Program-made: the position numbers and the translations under genes
Shown: positions 1 to 10,283 of the stretch, one piece after another
Layout of the letters: the number at the start of each line of letters is the position of its first letter
Position numbering within the stretch: the first letter of the stretch is position 1
Notes under the pieces: model-generated
Told to the model about the DNA's origin: nothing
The model's database searches: none
The model's input: only the letters and a program-made list of their open reading frames with translations
Source: Saturnia japonica
Taxonomy: Eukaryota; Arthropoda; Insecta; Lepidoptera; Saturniidae
Assembly (NCBI GenBank): GCA_033032175.1
Contig: JAVKPJ010000043.1
Coordinates: 1-64,000 of the forward strand
Length of the DNA: 64,000 bases
Direction of reading: 5' to 3'

Positions 1-407
1 TGGTACCCTCCTGGGGTAATTCTATTGAACGTGTACACTTCATCTTCCTTATCTCCTCCTCCAGTTCGCAGTGCGCCTGCCAGGACCGATATGAAAACAA
101 CCAGTCCCGCCAGCCGCTCTCCGGAATTGGGCCCTTGGGACTCAACTTGAGCCCTCATCGGCCCCAACCCGGTACTGAGTGCGCTGCTCACACGCCACAC
201 CCAGGAGTGTTTATCGGCTCTCCAGCCTAGATCCGTAGTGTTCAGCGTGACAGGGTCACCTCGAGAAGGATGTGGCTCTTCACCACGCACTACGGTCTTG
301 AGGTGGCAGGCTAAGGCTCTCTCCAGAAGGAAAGTGCTATATTGCGCCTGTGGGTCCACCCCCTGCAGATCAGAGATACAAGTACCTCCTCACGCCTGCT
401 CGACCCC
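1..407 (-). mobile_element. E0: 5' end of a telomeric non-LTR element, cut by window edge
   Basis: Only the 5' leader and the edge of the first ORF1 module are inside the window. The right end, GGGGTCGAGC when read on the - strand, is the same terminus as in E5, E6, D1 and E10 (called leader type A here), and it joins the telomere repeat directly at 408. The first bases repeat the coding module that carries LPQEGT in the ORF1 of related copies. Which family the rest belongs to cannot be told. Confidence 0.85.
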
Positions 408-506
408 AACCTAACCTAACCTAACCTAACCTAACCTAACCTAACCTAACCTAACCTAACCTAACCTAACCTAACCTAACCTAACCTAACCTAACCTAAC
501 CTAACC
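408..506 (-). repeat. Telomere repeat tract (TTAGG)n, 99 nt
   Basis: About 20 perfect AACCT units on the + strand. The tract ends in AACC, where the poly(A) of E1 begins. Its length is 5n+4. Confidence 0.97.
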
Positions 507-528
507 TTTTTTTTTTTTTTTTTTTTTT

Positions 529-615
529 ACGTGGGGAAATCCTACATGGATCCGCCTCCCGAGCCGGGCAGCTCGAGAGGGGTATGTCAGACTCTTACTG
601 ACTAAAACCCCACGG
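529..615 (-). ncRNA. Conserved 3'-terminal RNA fold, family A version
   Basis: The outer helix pairs CGTGGGG (530-536) with CCCCACG (608-614). An inner hairpin pairs TCAG (587-590) with CTGA (598-601) around a 7-nt loop, and a third CCTC/GAGG helix lies between them. The same layout with different paired bases occurs in families B, C and N. It is inferred to be the tag that the reverse transcriptase recognises next to poly(A). Confidence 0.7.
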
Positions 616-854
616 TGGTCCTCTTCCACCCATTTGGCCGGGGAGTAGGGACAGCTTGCGCATTACTTCTACTCGCCCGACGGGTGTAGGCCCCTCATAA
701 GGGGCCACCTTCAGCGGTCTGAGGGGTCGAAATGTGTGACACCCTCCGACGAACCTACGAGGGGCGCATCGAACACTGATGCGCCTCGCCTCGGGCCTGT
801 GCATTGGCTGCAAGGGCGAAGGACGTGCCCGCGTCCGACACCCGCAGGCCGTTT

Positions 855-3800
855 TTACGGCGGCAGGAGGTCATTCCTGACCCTACGCCACCGGGTTCGT
901 CGACCGCGGGAGGGGAGCTCTGACGTCTGCTCCCTCTCCCTCTCCGCCGCCTCCTTTGCGAGCATGACGTCCTCGCAGAATGAGGCGACGGAGTTCCACC
1001 CGCTCTCACTCGCAACCATGGACGAAACGACGGTCGGGAGTGAGAGATCGGGCCCTATAGCCGCGATGAGGTCGCGGCGTGACAAGTCCCATGCGGGACA
1101 GGCGGTCAGTGTGTGCTGCGCGTTATCGACCTCGCAGCCACAATGATGGCACCCAGTTGTTGGCTCTCGGCCTATACGACACAGGTAACTCCCGAAACAT
1201 CCGTGTCCCGAGAGCACCTGCGTCAGCCGGAAGGTTAGGGTGCCGTGCCGCCTCCGTACCCACGCCGTCAAATGAGGCCTCACGGCCTCGACGGTCGTCA
1301 CGCCGGCGCTGGGGTGCTCCAGTCGTCGGTCCCACTCCGCCATGACTATGATCTGGTGGAGCTCTGCCCTCCGCGCCTCGATCTCACGAGGCGCAGGTCG
1401 TATTCCTCTCTCCAACGCCTCCCCGCGCCACCTGTAGAGCGACGCGAGGGCTTCCGCCTCCAGATCCCATGGCGGAGATCCGGCCAGTAGGGAGGCTGCC
1501 TCGAAGGAGATCGTGCGATATCCCCGGGCTGCTCTGACGGCCATCGCTCTCTGCGGCTTGCGCAGAGCGGCGATGTTACGGGCCGCCAGGTTCTCAGCCC
1601 ACACCGGGGCCCCGTAAAGGGCCATGGACCGCACGATCCCCATGTAGAGCCTTCGGCACGCGGAATTTGGACCCCCCAGGTTGGGCAACAGCCGCGCTAA
1701 CGCGGCCGCAGCGCCCATAAGACGGGGGGTCAGCTGCCTGAAGTGCTCTACAAAGTCCCATCGGCTATCCAGAACGAGTCCAAGATATTTCATATTGGAC
1801 TGGATGCCGATTGGGACGCCTCCCACGATGATCTGGGACCCTCTCGGTGGCGCATTCCGAGGCCCATGGAAACACAGAGCCTCAGATTTTTGCAGCGCCA
1901 CTTTTAGTCCCAGATGCCGAATCCGACCGACGACGTGTGCCACCCCAGCTGTTACCAATATCGCGGCTTCGCGGTGCGACTTAGCTCTCGACGTGACCAG
2001 TGTGTCGTCGGCATAACATACGACACTGAGGCCACGGAGGAGCGCACCGCGCAACACCCAGTCGTATCCGATGTTCCAGAGAAGAGGGCCCAAAACTGAC
2101 CCTTGGGGAACACCGGATACGACGTCTCGCCGACACATTCCACTCCGACCCGGGAAGACTACATACCTCTCGGAGAGGTACGCCCCGACTATGCGGCGGA
2201 GGTAGGACGGCACTCCGTGAAATCGGAGCGCCTCTCTAATTGTGGCCCAGGGCAAGGTGTTAAAGGCATTTGCGATGTCTAAAGACACCGCTATCACCAC
2301 CTCGCCCCGAGCAATGGCCTCCTCCGCCAGACTCCTCACTTGCGCGATCGCGTCAATCGTGGAGCGCCCTCTGCGGAAACCGAACTGGTTTGACGCCAAA
2401 TCCGGCCCCACGTGCGTTAAATGGCCGACGAGGCGGTTTGCAATCACTCTCTCGAAGAGTTTGCCCACCTCGTCGAGCAGCACAATGGGGCGGTACGCGG
2501 ACGGCGAGTCCGCCGGGCGCCCCGGCTTTTGGAGCAGGACTAGACGGCCGGTTTTCCACTTCGACGGAAACCGGCCCTGCTCCAGACACACGCTGAGGAG
2601 TCCCAATAGTCGGGGCTCGAGGACCTCTTGGGCCAGGACCCACGCTCGACCAGGCAGGCCGTCGGGCCCTGGGGCGGTGTTTTTGGCCGCAAGGCGTTTC
2701 ACCGCCGCCCTCAATTCTTCCCGGGTCACGTCGGGCACGTCGTCTCGGTCCACGTCGGGCTCGGCCGCGGGCGGAGCCATGTGGGGAGGTGAAAACTCCT
2801 CCCTGGAGGGAAACAGAGCGCTCACCACCTCCTCGAGGAACTCTGACTGGAGACTCTGGGTAACCGGGGGTGCCCATTGGCGAAGTTTGCCGCGTACCAT
2901 CCTGTACGGGCGGCCCCACGGATCCCGATTGAGCGTCTCCAGGAATTCCCTCTGGCCAGAGCTTTTGCGCGCTCAATGGCCCGTCGGAGGGTGAGCTTAG
3001 CTGCTCTGTAACCCTCATGCAGCTCCGCCTCTCCGGGGCTTGCGACCTGCGAATGACGTCGTCTGCGCCTTATCCTGGTGTACTGGCGGCGCGTGCTACG
3101 CAAAGTGCGCGAGCTGCGCGATTTCAGCGTTCCACCAGTACACCTGGCGCTTAGCTGGACGACGCCCAACTCTCGGCATCGCCGCGTCACACATATGCGA
3201 CACGGCGGCCGCAGTCGCTCCGCCCCATCTTCGACATCGGCAGGCCTCTCGGGTGTTCCATCCATCACCCAGGCTTGCACGATGGCAGCCTCGAGGAACA
3301 CCTCGCGATCGAGGCGTCCCAGAGCCCAACGTGGACTGTCCTCTTCCAGGGCTCTCGGGACCGGTCGTCCCGTGGTCTGAGCGGACACTTCGAATTGTAT
3401 GTATAGATGGTCCGAAAGTGTCTCTACCCCCTCCAGGCTTCCAGTCCCGAACACGGCGTGCTATTGCAGGGCTAGCGAACGATATGTCCACTATGGATTC
3501 GCCCTGCGGTCGCACGCACGTGTTTATGGAGCCCCTGTTAAGGACGAGTAGGCCTGATGTTACGGCCCACTCTTCCAGCACCTCACCCCCTATTATCCGT
3601 GGATGGGGAACCCCAAGCCGTAGATTTGGCGTTGAAGTCCCCGAGGACTAGGACGGGGTGAGGGTGGCTGCCCGAGACGACAGTGACCAACTCCACCAAG
3701 AAAGCCTCAAATTCGGCGAGACTCCACCGAGGGGGTGCGTACACCCCCACCACCACAATGTCACCGAGACGCGCCGCCACGTATCCCTGGCCCTCCTTGA

Positions 3801-4008
3801 TGTTAGCGAAGGGTGGGGAGCCAGTGGCGGGCTGGGAAATAATGGCAACCGAGCCATCTCGATCCCCCGCCCAGTTATCTCGGGGCGGCACAAAGTATGG
3901 CTCGGCTATCACGGCGACGCTGATTGACCACTGTGCCATGCTTTGGACTAGCAGGTCCTGCGCACTGGCACAGTGGTTCAGATTCCCTTGGAGAATACGA
4001 ATAGACAT
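855..4008 (-). pseudogene. E1 ORF2: endonuclease/reverse transcriptase, frameshifted
   Basis: ORF2 of an R1-clade element, whose product would nick the telomere repeat and copy its RNA onto the nick. The C-terminal 681 codons (855-2900) are open. They carry the RT motifs SAYRPIVLLDE, QFGFRRGRST, VSLDIANAFN, GVPQGSVLGP and CYADDTLV, then a CHHC...H...C knuckle near the end. The endonuclease half (QGNLNH, AEPYFVP, GDFNAKS, SIVDISF) is spread over other frames. Breaks lie near 2945, 3095 and 3590; the first two are 1-nt losses compared with E2. The start ATG at 4006-4008 overlaps the TAATAATG stop-start motif. Not functional as read. Confidence 0.9.
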
Positions 4009-4013
4009 TATTA
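4006..4013 (-). promoter_or_regulatory. E1 ORF1/ORF2 stop-start motif TAATAATG
   Basis: The ORF1 stop TAA is followed by a second in-frame TAA that overlaps the ORF2 ATG by one base. UAAUG stop-start coupling is established for ORF2 translation in SART1. The same octamer occurs in E6 and E10. Confidence 0.7.
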
Positions 4014-6180
4014 ATTGGCTTCTTCCATCTCCTCCGTCTGGACCGTCGTCGGCGCTTTAGGAACAGCCGACGAGGTCAGGGGCTGTGTCGGGGCTTTTCC
4101 CCTCTTCCCCCTCCTTCTCTTCTTGGGTGCCGACGACGCAACGCATGTCTTGCCGCCCACCCGGTGCCCAGCTGGTTTACCCGCACCTGCACATATTAAA
4201 CAATGCGGGTCCGCTGTGCAGCCTGCCGCCTTATGGCCGGGTTGACTGCAGCGATAGCAGAGTGCACTGCAGTCAACTTCTGAGGAGCATTTTGCCCCCA
4301 GATGACCGGCCTGAAGGCAACGGAAACACCTCTGTGAGCGGGGCTGCAAGACTTTTACTCGCGCCGACACCCAACCCACCAATAGCTTACGGCCGTCGCC
4401 GAGTTTCCTGGCCACCGTAACTGGGCACGAAACCACGGCCGTTCCAGCCCCATTAAAGCTGGGGCGTGGATCAGTTGCCTTAACGTGCTCTGGGAGGCAT
4501 TCCCCAGCACGTGCAATGGCGGCAATCAGCTTCTCTGCTGTAACTGAGTCATCCAGCCCCGAGATGCGCACGTCTGCACACCTCATAGGCCTGGTCACCC
4601 GAATGTCCTCAGCTGGAAAGGACGCCCTAATTTTTCTGCAAGGGCGTCTGCTTGCGGACCACTCGTTGCACCTGGAACCTCTAAGAGGGCAGCCCCTGTT
4701 GCCGCCCTTCTATAGTTGACGCCCTCAATGCCTAGAGCGCCAAGGTCGACCTGCTCCCATGTTTTCGTTAGCACCTCCCCTGTAGGTAATGCCCCTCTTC
4801 GCAGCCTCAGGTTGAAGTGTTATAACCACCGCAGTGGATTTGGAGGTGCGAAGTTTGGGGGCTCTGTTCCTTTTTGGAGGTGCTTTTGTAGCCGCCTTTT
4901 TCTTATCCTTCTTTGTGGCCTTACCCCCCTTACCTACTAACACCCACTCCCCTTGAGTGGGTTTAGGAGTGGCCACCTTCTCGCTGTAGGAAGCACGAGG
5001 GGCGGATGTGTCATCGACTTGGGACCGGCTTCCCTGCATTTTGACTGCCTTTCTTCTTAGCTGCTTGCCGGGATTCACGCTGCCGCGGAGGGCCAGTTTC
5101 AGAGGCTACCACTTTTGCAGCCTGCGCAGCCTTTCTATCCGCCGCTAAAGGAGGACGGAGTTGTCTTTCAGGGAGGAGCCTATCCTCCAAGGCCTCGAAG
5201 CGAGCACTCATTATGTTGAGTATGCGCTCGAACTTCTGGTCAATGTCAGAATTCCCGCTCCGAGGCCTCCCTGGCAACGGCGGAAACTCCTCCCTCCTCC
5301 GTGGAGCCGGAGAAGTTGAAGGGTCCAGTCCTTCTCTGTCGCTGTAACTAGAGAGACTTCAGCTCCTGGCGATGGCTGGCGGACCTTATTCAGGTCTGCT
5401 CTCATTAACGTGAGCTCCTTCCGAAGCTCTGCCAGTTCTTCCGCTTGTCTGGTGTTAGTCTCTTCTAGCCTTGCGTACGCTGCTTGGACTCTCGCCAACT
5501 CCTCGGTGGTGGTCCGACTGCGGTATTGTTCCACTGCATCCTTAATGGACACAGCCGCATCCTTGAGGGCCTTCTGGAAAGTGCCCTTTAGGTTCGCCGA
5601 TTTTTTGGCGACCTTGAGGATCACCTCCACGTCGCCCAGCACCCTTTCACTTAATTGGGAGGAGAGCTCTTCCTCCGGTGCAGTGGCAATCTCTTTAGCG
5701 GACCTGTTGTATCGTGCCCGCGATGCCTCCTCTGCCAACTCTTCTTCAGCTGTTAGGCGAAGCAACTCCTCTTTCTTCCGGATGTAGTCCTCCTTCACTT
5801 TGGCCAGTCCGATATACTCCCCGTAGTCGGGGGCCGCCCCCTACCCTTTTTGGGGGTAGAATCTGACGTCTGGGTCTGTTCAGCACCTTCGACCTTCCTT
5901 TTCCGCCAGAAGGCACCTGACGGAGCGTCCTCAGCGCCAGACATAGGGTTCTCAGATGACCCTACCGTCACCATAGAGGCCCCACTTGACTCGCTACACA
6001 CCGACAATTGTCTAGTGAAGGGTCCCTTACGATAGCCACAACGGGATTGAATTCACCTTCGCGACCATCCACTTTTCTCGCCTCACACGTAACTCCACTA
6101 GTGGAGCCACCGTCCTCGTCTTTCTTAAAACTAGGTTTATTTACAATATTTACAGAGTTTTGTTTTAAAAGTTGGCTCAT
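4011..6180 (-). pseudogene. E1 ORF1: gag-like RNA-binding protein, frameshifted
   Basis: ORF1 of the element, expected to bind element RNA and help carry it to telomeres. The last ~195 codons (4011-4598) are open and hold three knuckles: CFRCLQAGHLGAKC, CYRCSQPGHKAAGC, and a third beginning CLICAGAGKPAGH. Further upstream, in shifted frames, come an RRM-like LTLQPEA region, a predicted coiled coil around LKGTFQKALKDAA, and the AT-hook-like KKGRGRPPTTG near 5840. The start is taken as the ATG at 6178-6180, because homology of the leader with E4 stops exactly there. At least five frame breaks are present. Confidence 0.85.
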
Positions 6181-6597
6181 TTTTGTTCCCACGATTGTGG
6201 GGGAAGTAACAGTCCACCCAGGCAGTGCCCCCTGTGCCTGGGTAAGCCTAGCGTAACCCGTCAAGAGAGTCGGCCGGTTCTCTGACGGGGGTCGCACTCG
6301 TGACTGGTCTCCCACCAGCCACGCATCCCCGGGTGCGCCGCCGCTTGGGATTAGGGTAATTTTTTATAGAGGTTTTCTTCCTCGCGGTCCAGGCGGTTAA
6401 GCCAAGACCCTCGGTCCCATACGAAGCCGCGAGACGTGACCACGACACTCCGATGGGATTACGAGATCGACGGTGGCAAGCCGGACAACGTGTCCAACCT
6501 GTCCGCCCGACGGCAGAGTGAGTGCACGCCGAGCCCGCCAACACGCCACGTCTTCGAACCCTCTAAAGAGAAGATGAACGGTAAACGTCGCCCCCCC

Positions 6598-6675
6598 GTC
6601 AGGTATTAGCCGTCGGCCGAGAAGCGGCCGCCGTTGCCCGGGATGCACCACGCGGAGGTTCCTGACTCGCACCCC
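6598..6675 (-). ncRNA. HDV-like self-cleaving ribozyme at E1 5' end
   Basis: Read on the - strand from 6675. P1 is GGGGUGC with GCAUCCC, and P2 is GUCAGG with CCUGAC. P3 is ACC/GGU closing the 7-nt loop UCCGCGU. GGGCAAC follows P1', then P4 CGGCCG/CGGCCG with loop CUUCU, then a joining strand with GGCUAAUA that supplies the CUAA catalytic motif. This is the nested pseudoknot order of HDV ribozymes. Cleavage would fall exactly at the telomere junction. Fold drawn by eye. Confidence 0.8.
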
Positions 6676-6689
6676 AACCTAACCTAACC
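6676..6689 (-). repeat. Telomere repeat tract, 14 nt
   Basis: AACCTAACCTAACC between the 5' end of E1 and the poly(A) of E2. Confidence 0.97.
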
Positions 6690-9305
6690 TTTTTTTTTTT
6701 TTTTTTTTTTACGTGGGGAAATCCTACATGGATCCGCCTCCCGAGCCGGGCAGCTCGGGAGGGGTATGTCAGACTCTTACTGACTAAAACCCCACGGTGT
6801 TCCTCTTTCACCCATTTGGCCGGGGAGTAGGGACAGCTTACGCATTACTTCTACTCGCCCGACGGGTGTAGGCCCCTCATAAGGGGCCACCTTCAGCGGT
6901 CTGAGGGGTCGAGATGTGTGTGACACCCTCCGACGAACCTACGAGGGGCGCATCGAACACTGATGCGCCACGCCTCGGGCCTGTGCATTAGCTGCAAGGG
7001 CGAAGGACGTGCCCGCGTCCGACACCCGCAGGCCGTTTTTTACGGCGGCAGGAGGTCATTCCTGACCCTGCGCCGCCGGGTTCGTCGACCGCGGGAGGGG
7101 AGCTCTGACGCCTGCTCCCTCTCCCTCTCCGCCGCCTCCTTTGCGAGCATGACGTCCTCGCAGAATGAGGCGACGAAGTTCCACCCGCTCTCACTCGCAA
7201 CCATGGACGAAACGACGGTCGGGAGTGAGAGATCGGGCCCTATAGCCGCGATGAGGTCGCGGCGTGACGAGTCCCATGCGGGACAGGCGGCAAGTGTATG
7301 CTGCGCGTTATCAACCGCGCAGCCGCAATGATGGCACCCAGGTGTTGGCTCTCGGCCTATGCGACACAGGTAACTCCCGAAACATCCGTGTCCCGAGAGC
7401 ACCTGCGTCAGCCGGAAGGTTAGGGTGCCGTGCCGCCTCCGTACCCATGCCGTCAAATGAGGCCTCACGGCCTCGACGGTCGTCACGCCGGCGCTGGGGT
7501 GCTCCAGTCGTCGGTCCCACTCCGCCATGACCAGGATCTGGTGGAGCTCTGCCCTACGCGCCTCGATCTCACGAGGCGCAGGTCGTATTCCTCTCTCCAA
7601 CGCCTCCCCGCGCCACCTGTAGAGCGACGCGAGGGCTTCCGCCTCCAGATCCCATGGCGGAGATCCGGCCAGTAGTAAGGCCGCCTCGAAGGAGATCGTG
7701 CGATATCCCCGGGCTGCTCTGACGGCCATCGCTCTCTGCGGTTTGCGCAGAGCGGCGATATTACGGGCCGCCAGGTTCTCAGCCCACACCGGGGCCCCGT
7801 AAAGGGCCATGGACCGCACGATCCCCATGTAGAGCCTTCGACAAGCGGAATTTGGACCCCCCAGGTTGGGCAACAGCCGCGCTAACGCGGCCGCAGCGCC
7901 CATAAGACGGGGGGTCAGCTGCCTGAAGTGCTCTACAAAGTCCCATCGGCTATCCAGAACGAGTCCAAGATATTTCATATTGGACTGGATGCCGATTGGG
8001 ACGCCTCCCACGATGATCTGGGACCCTCTCGGTGGCGCATTCCGAGGCCCATGGAAACACAGAGCCTCAGATTTTTGCAGCGCCACTTTTAGTCCCAGAC
8101 GCCGAATCCGACCGACGACGTGTGCCACCCCAGCTGTTACCAATATCGCGGCTTCGCGGTGCGACTTAGCTCTCGACGTGACCAGTGTGTCGTCGGCATA
8201 ACATACGACACTGAGGCCACGGAGGAGCGCACCGCGCAACACCCAGTCGTATCCGATGTTCCAGAGAAGAGGGCCCAAAACTGACCCTTGGGGAACACCG
8301 GATACGACGTCTCGCCGACACATTCCACTCCGACCCGGGAAGACTACATACCTCTCGGAGAGGTACGCCCCGACTATGCGGCGGAGGTAGGACGGCACTC
8401 CGTGAAATCGGAGCGCCTCTCTAATTGTGGCCCAGGGCAAGGTGTTAAAGGCATTTGCGATGTCTAAAGACACCGCTATCACCACCTCGCCCCGAGCAAT
8501 GGCCTCCTCCGCCAGACTCCTCACTTGCGCGATCGCGTCAATCGTGGAGCGCCCTCTGCGGAAACCGAACTGGTTCGACGCCAAATCCGGCCCCACGTGC
8601 GTTAAATGGCCGACGAGGCGGTTTGCAATCACTCTCTCGAAGAGTTTGCCCACCTCGTCGAGCAGCACAATGGGGCGGTACGCGGACGGCGAGTCCGCCG
8701 GGCGCCCCGGCTTTTGGAGCAGGACTAGACGGCCGGTTTTCCACTTCGACGGAAACCGGCCCTGCTCCAGACACACGCTGAGGAGTCCCAATAGTCGGGG
8801 CTCGAGGACCTCTTGGGCCAGGACCCACGCTCGACCAGGCAGGCCGTCGGGCCCTGGGGCGGTGTTTTTGGCCGCGAGGCGTTTCACCGCCGCCCTCAAT
8901 TCTTCCCGGGTCACGTCGGGCACGTCGTCTCGGTCCACGTCGGGCTCGGCCGCGGGCGGAGCCATGTGGGGAGGTGAAAACTCCTCCCTGGAGGGAAACA
9001 GAGCGCTCACCACCTCCTCGAGGAACTCTGACTGGAGACTCTGGGTTACCGGGGGGGCCCATTGGCGAAGTTTGCCGCGTACCATCCGGTACGGGCGGCC
9101 CCACGGATCCCGATTGAGCGTCTCCAGGAATTCCTCTCTGGCCAGAGCTTTTGCGCGCTCAATGGCCCGTCGGAGGGTGAGCTTAGCTGCTCTGTAACCC
9201 TCATGCAGCTCCGCCTCTCCGGGGCTTGCGACCTGCGAATGACGTCGTCTGCGCCTTATCCTGGTGTACTGGCGGCGCGCTGCTACGCAAAGTGCGCGCA
9301 GCTGC
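6690..9305 (-). mobile_element. E2: 5'-truncated family A element
   Basis: Poly(A) at 6690-6710, a 3' UTR nearly identical to that of E1, then ORF2 open up to the break at 9305. There the sequence joins AACC of the telomere repeat with no extra bases. The truncation removes ORF1, the endonuclease and the leader. The normal right-hand join shows that second-strand cutting was exact even though reverse transcription stopped early. Confidence 0.94.
7040..9305 (-). pseudogene. E2 ORF2 fragment: reverse transcriptase, no endonuclease
   Basis: About 755 codons open without a break, closely matching E1 ORF2 over the whole RT and C-terminal region. The motifs are SAYRPIVLLDE, QFGFRRGRST, VSLDIANAFN, GVPQGSVLGP, CYADDTLV and KYLGLVLD, then CHHCGCAVDNAQHTLAAC. 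The fragment enters in the basic linker between endonuclease and RT (RRQYTRIRRRRR) and has no native start codon, so it is not expected to be made as a useful protein. It is the best intact reference for family A1 RT in the window and shows that the breaks in E1 are private to E1. Confidence 0.92.
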
Positions 9306-9414
9306 AACCTAACCTAACCTAACCTAACCTAACCTAACCTAACCTAACCTAACCTAACCTAACCTAACCTAACCTAACCTAACCTAACCTAACCTAACCT
9401 AACCTAACCTAACC
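9306..9414 (-). repeat. Telomere repeat tract, 109 nt
   Basis: Perfect AACCT units ending in AACC; the longest tract in the window. Confidence 0.97.
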
Positions 9415-9435
9415 TTTTTTTTTTTTTTTTTTTTT

Positions 9436-9523
9436 CAGTTTGGGAAAACCCATCATGGGTACCCGCCCGCCGCGGAGGACAGCAGACGGGTTATGTGGGA
9501 CTGTACCCACTAAAAACCCAAAC
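9436..9523 (-). ncRNA. Conserved 3'-terminal RNA fold, N version
   Basis: The outer helix pairs TTTGGG (9439-9444) with CCCAAA (9517-9522). The inner hairpin is GTGGG/CCCAC with loop actgta, and ACCCG pairs with CGGGT. Every helix differs in sequence from families A, B and C but is kept in position, so the fold is supported by covariation. Confidence 0.7.
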
Positions 9524-9671
9524 ATCGCCTCCGGAGCGCTTAGCGTCGGGGGCACAGGAATCGCTTGCGCATTACTTCTGTGCCCACCGACAAGCGCTGC
9601 CCCCCCGAAGAGAGGCTCTCCCCACTGGGACGCCCATCACCGACCGCAGCCCCAGCCTCCGTTCAATTTTT

Positions 9672-9977
9672 TCACGAGGTTTTATTCCTCGGTGATTTTT
9701 TAAGGAGGTTTTCTTCCTCCGGGTTCGGGCCCACACGTCCACCAGAACCCGACGCCTGGTGATTTTTTAACGAGGTTTTCTTCCTCCGGGTTCGGGCCCA
9801 CACGTCCACCAGAACCCGACGCCTGGTGATTTTTTAACGAGGTTGTCTTCCTCGGTGATTTTTTAACGAGGTTTTCTTCCTCCAGGCTCCGGCCCCGCAG
9901 GACCAGAACCCCGCCCTTGTGATTTTTTAAAGAGGTTGTCTTCCTCTCAATTTTTTAGCGAGGTTTTCTTCCTCACG
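9672..9977 (-). repeat. N1 array of seven short hairpins
   Basis: Seven units of the form xGAGG-7 nt-CCTCx, mostly separated by ATTTTTTA. Several closing pairs covary: CGAGG/CCTCG, GGAGG/CCTCC and AGAGG/CCTCT. Two longer units also carry a GGGTTCGGGCC...GAACCC segment. The unit number differs between copies of N (7, 6, 4, 6). Confidence 0.75.
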
Positions 9978-10283
9978 GTCGCAGAGGACAGGGAGAGCGG
10001 CACAACGAAACACCGACACGCCTCTTCCCCTGCGACCCCACCGCGTCCGCCATCTTTTAGCGACGGTGGCGACCCCGTCGAGGCCGCGGAAGGTAGGGTG
10101 AGCGGCACAACGAAACACCGACACACCTCTCCCGCCGCGGCCTGTCTCCTTCAGCCGCGGTGCCTCCCATACGACACCGCGGCTCGCCTCAGCGGCGGTG
10201 GCGCCCATACACCACCGCAACCTACTGTTGGCCGCTTCGTCTGAGCTCTTATGCCCAAAGCCCTGACTAGCAGCCTCGCCTGT

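Larger units (their letters stand above)
507..6675 (-). mobile_element. E1: full-length but decayed TRAS-like element, family A
   Basis: Complete from poly(A) (507-528) to the 5' terminus GGGGTGCGAG at 6675. The order on the - strand is 5' leader (6675-6181), ORF1 (6180-4011), ORF2 (4008-855) and a 3' UTR of about 325 nt (854-529). Both ORFs are split over several frames, so the copy looks dead or badly sequenced. The coding part is family A, but the leader is the type B leader otherwise found on the AT-richer elements E3 and E4. No target-site duplication is seen: CC on the left and AACC on the right. Confidence 0.93.

Noticed and set aside
400..412. Compound telomere unit TTAGGTTGGGG
   Set aside because: The string occurs once at each type A 5' junction, because TTAGGTT meets the element end GGGG. 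It is not repeated in tandem.
408..506. CCTAA arrays as CRISPR or ordinary microsatellite
   Set aside because: The unit is the insect telomere repeat, perfect and always in the same phase at element borders; no spacers.
736..1146. + strand open frames of 60-290 codons throughout the window
   Set aside because: They lie opposite GC-rich ORF2/ORF1 sequence, recur at the same place in every copy, have no domain motifs and vanish where the element is AT-rich. They are shadows.
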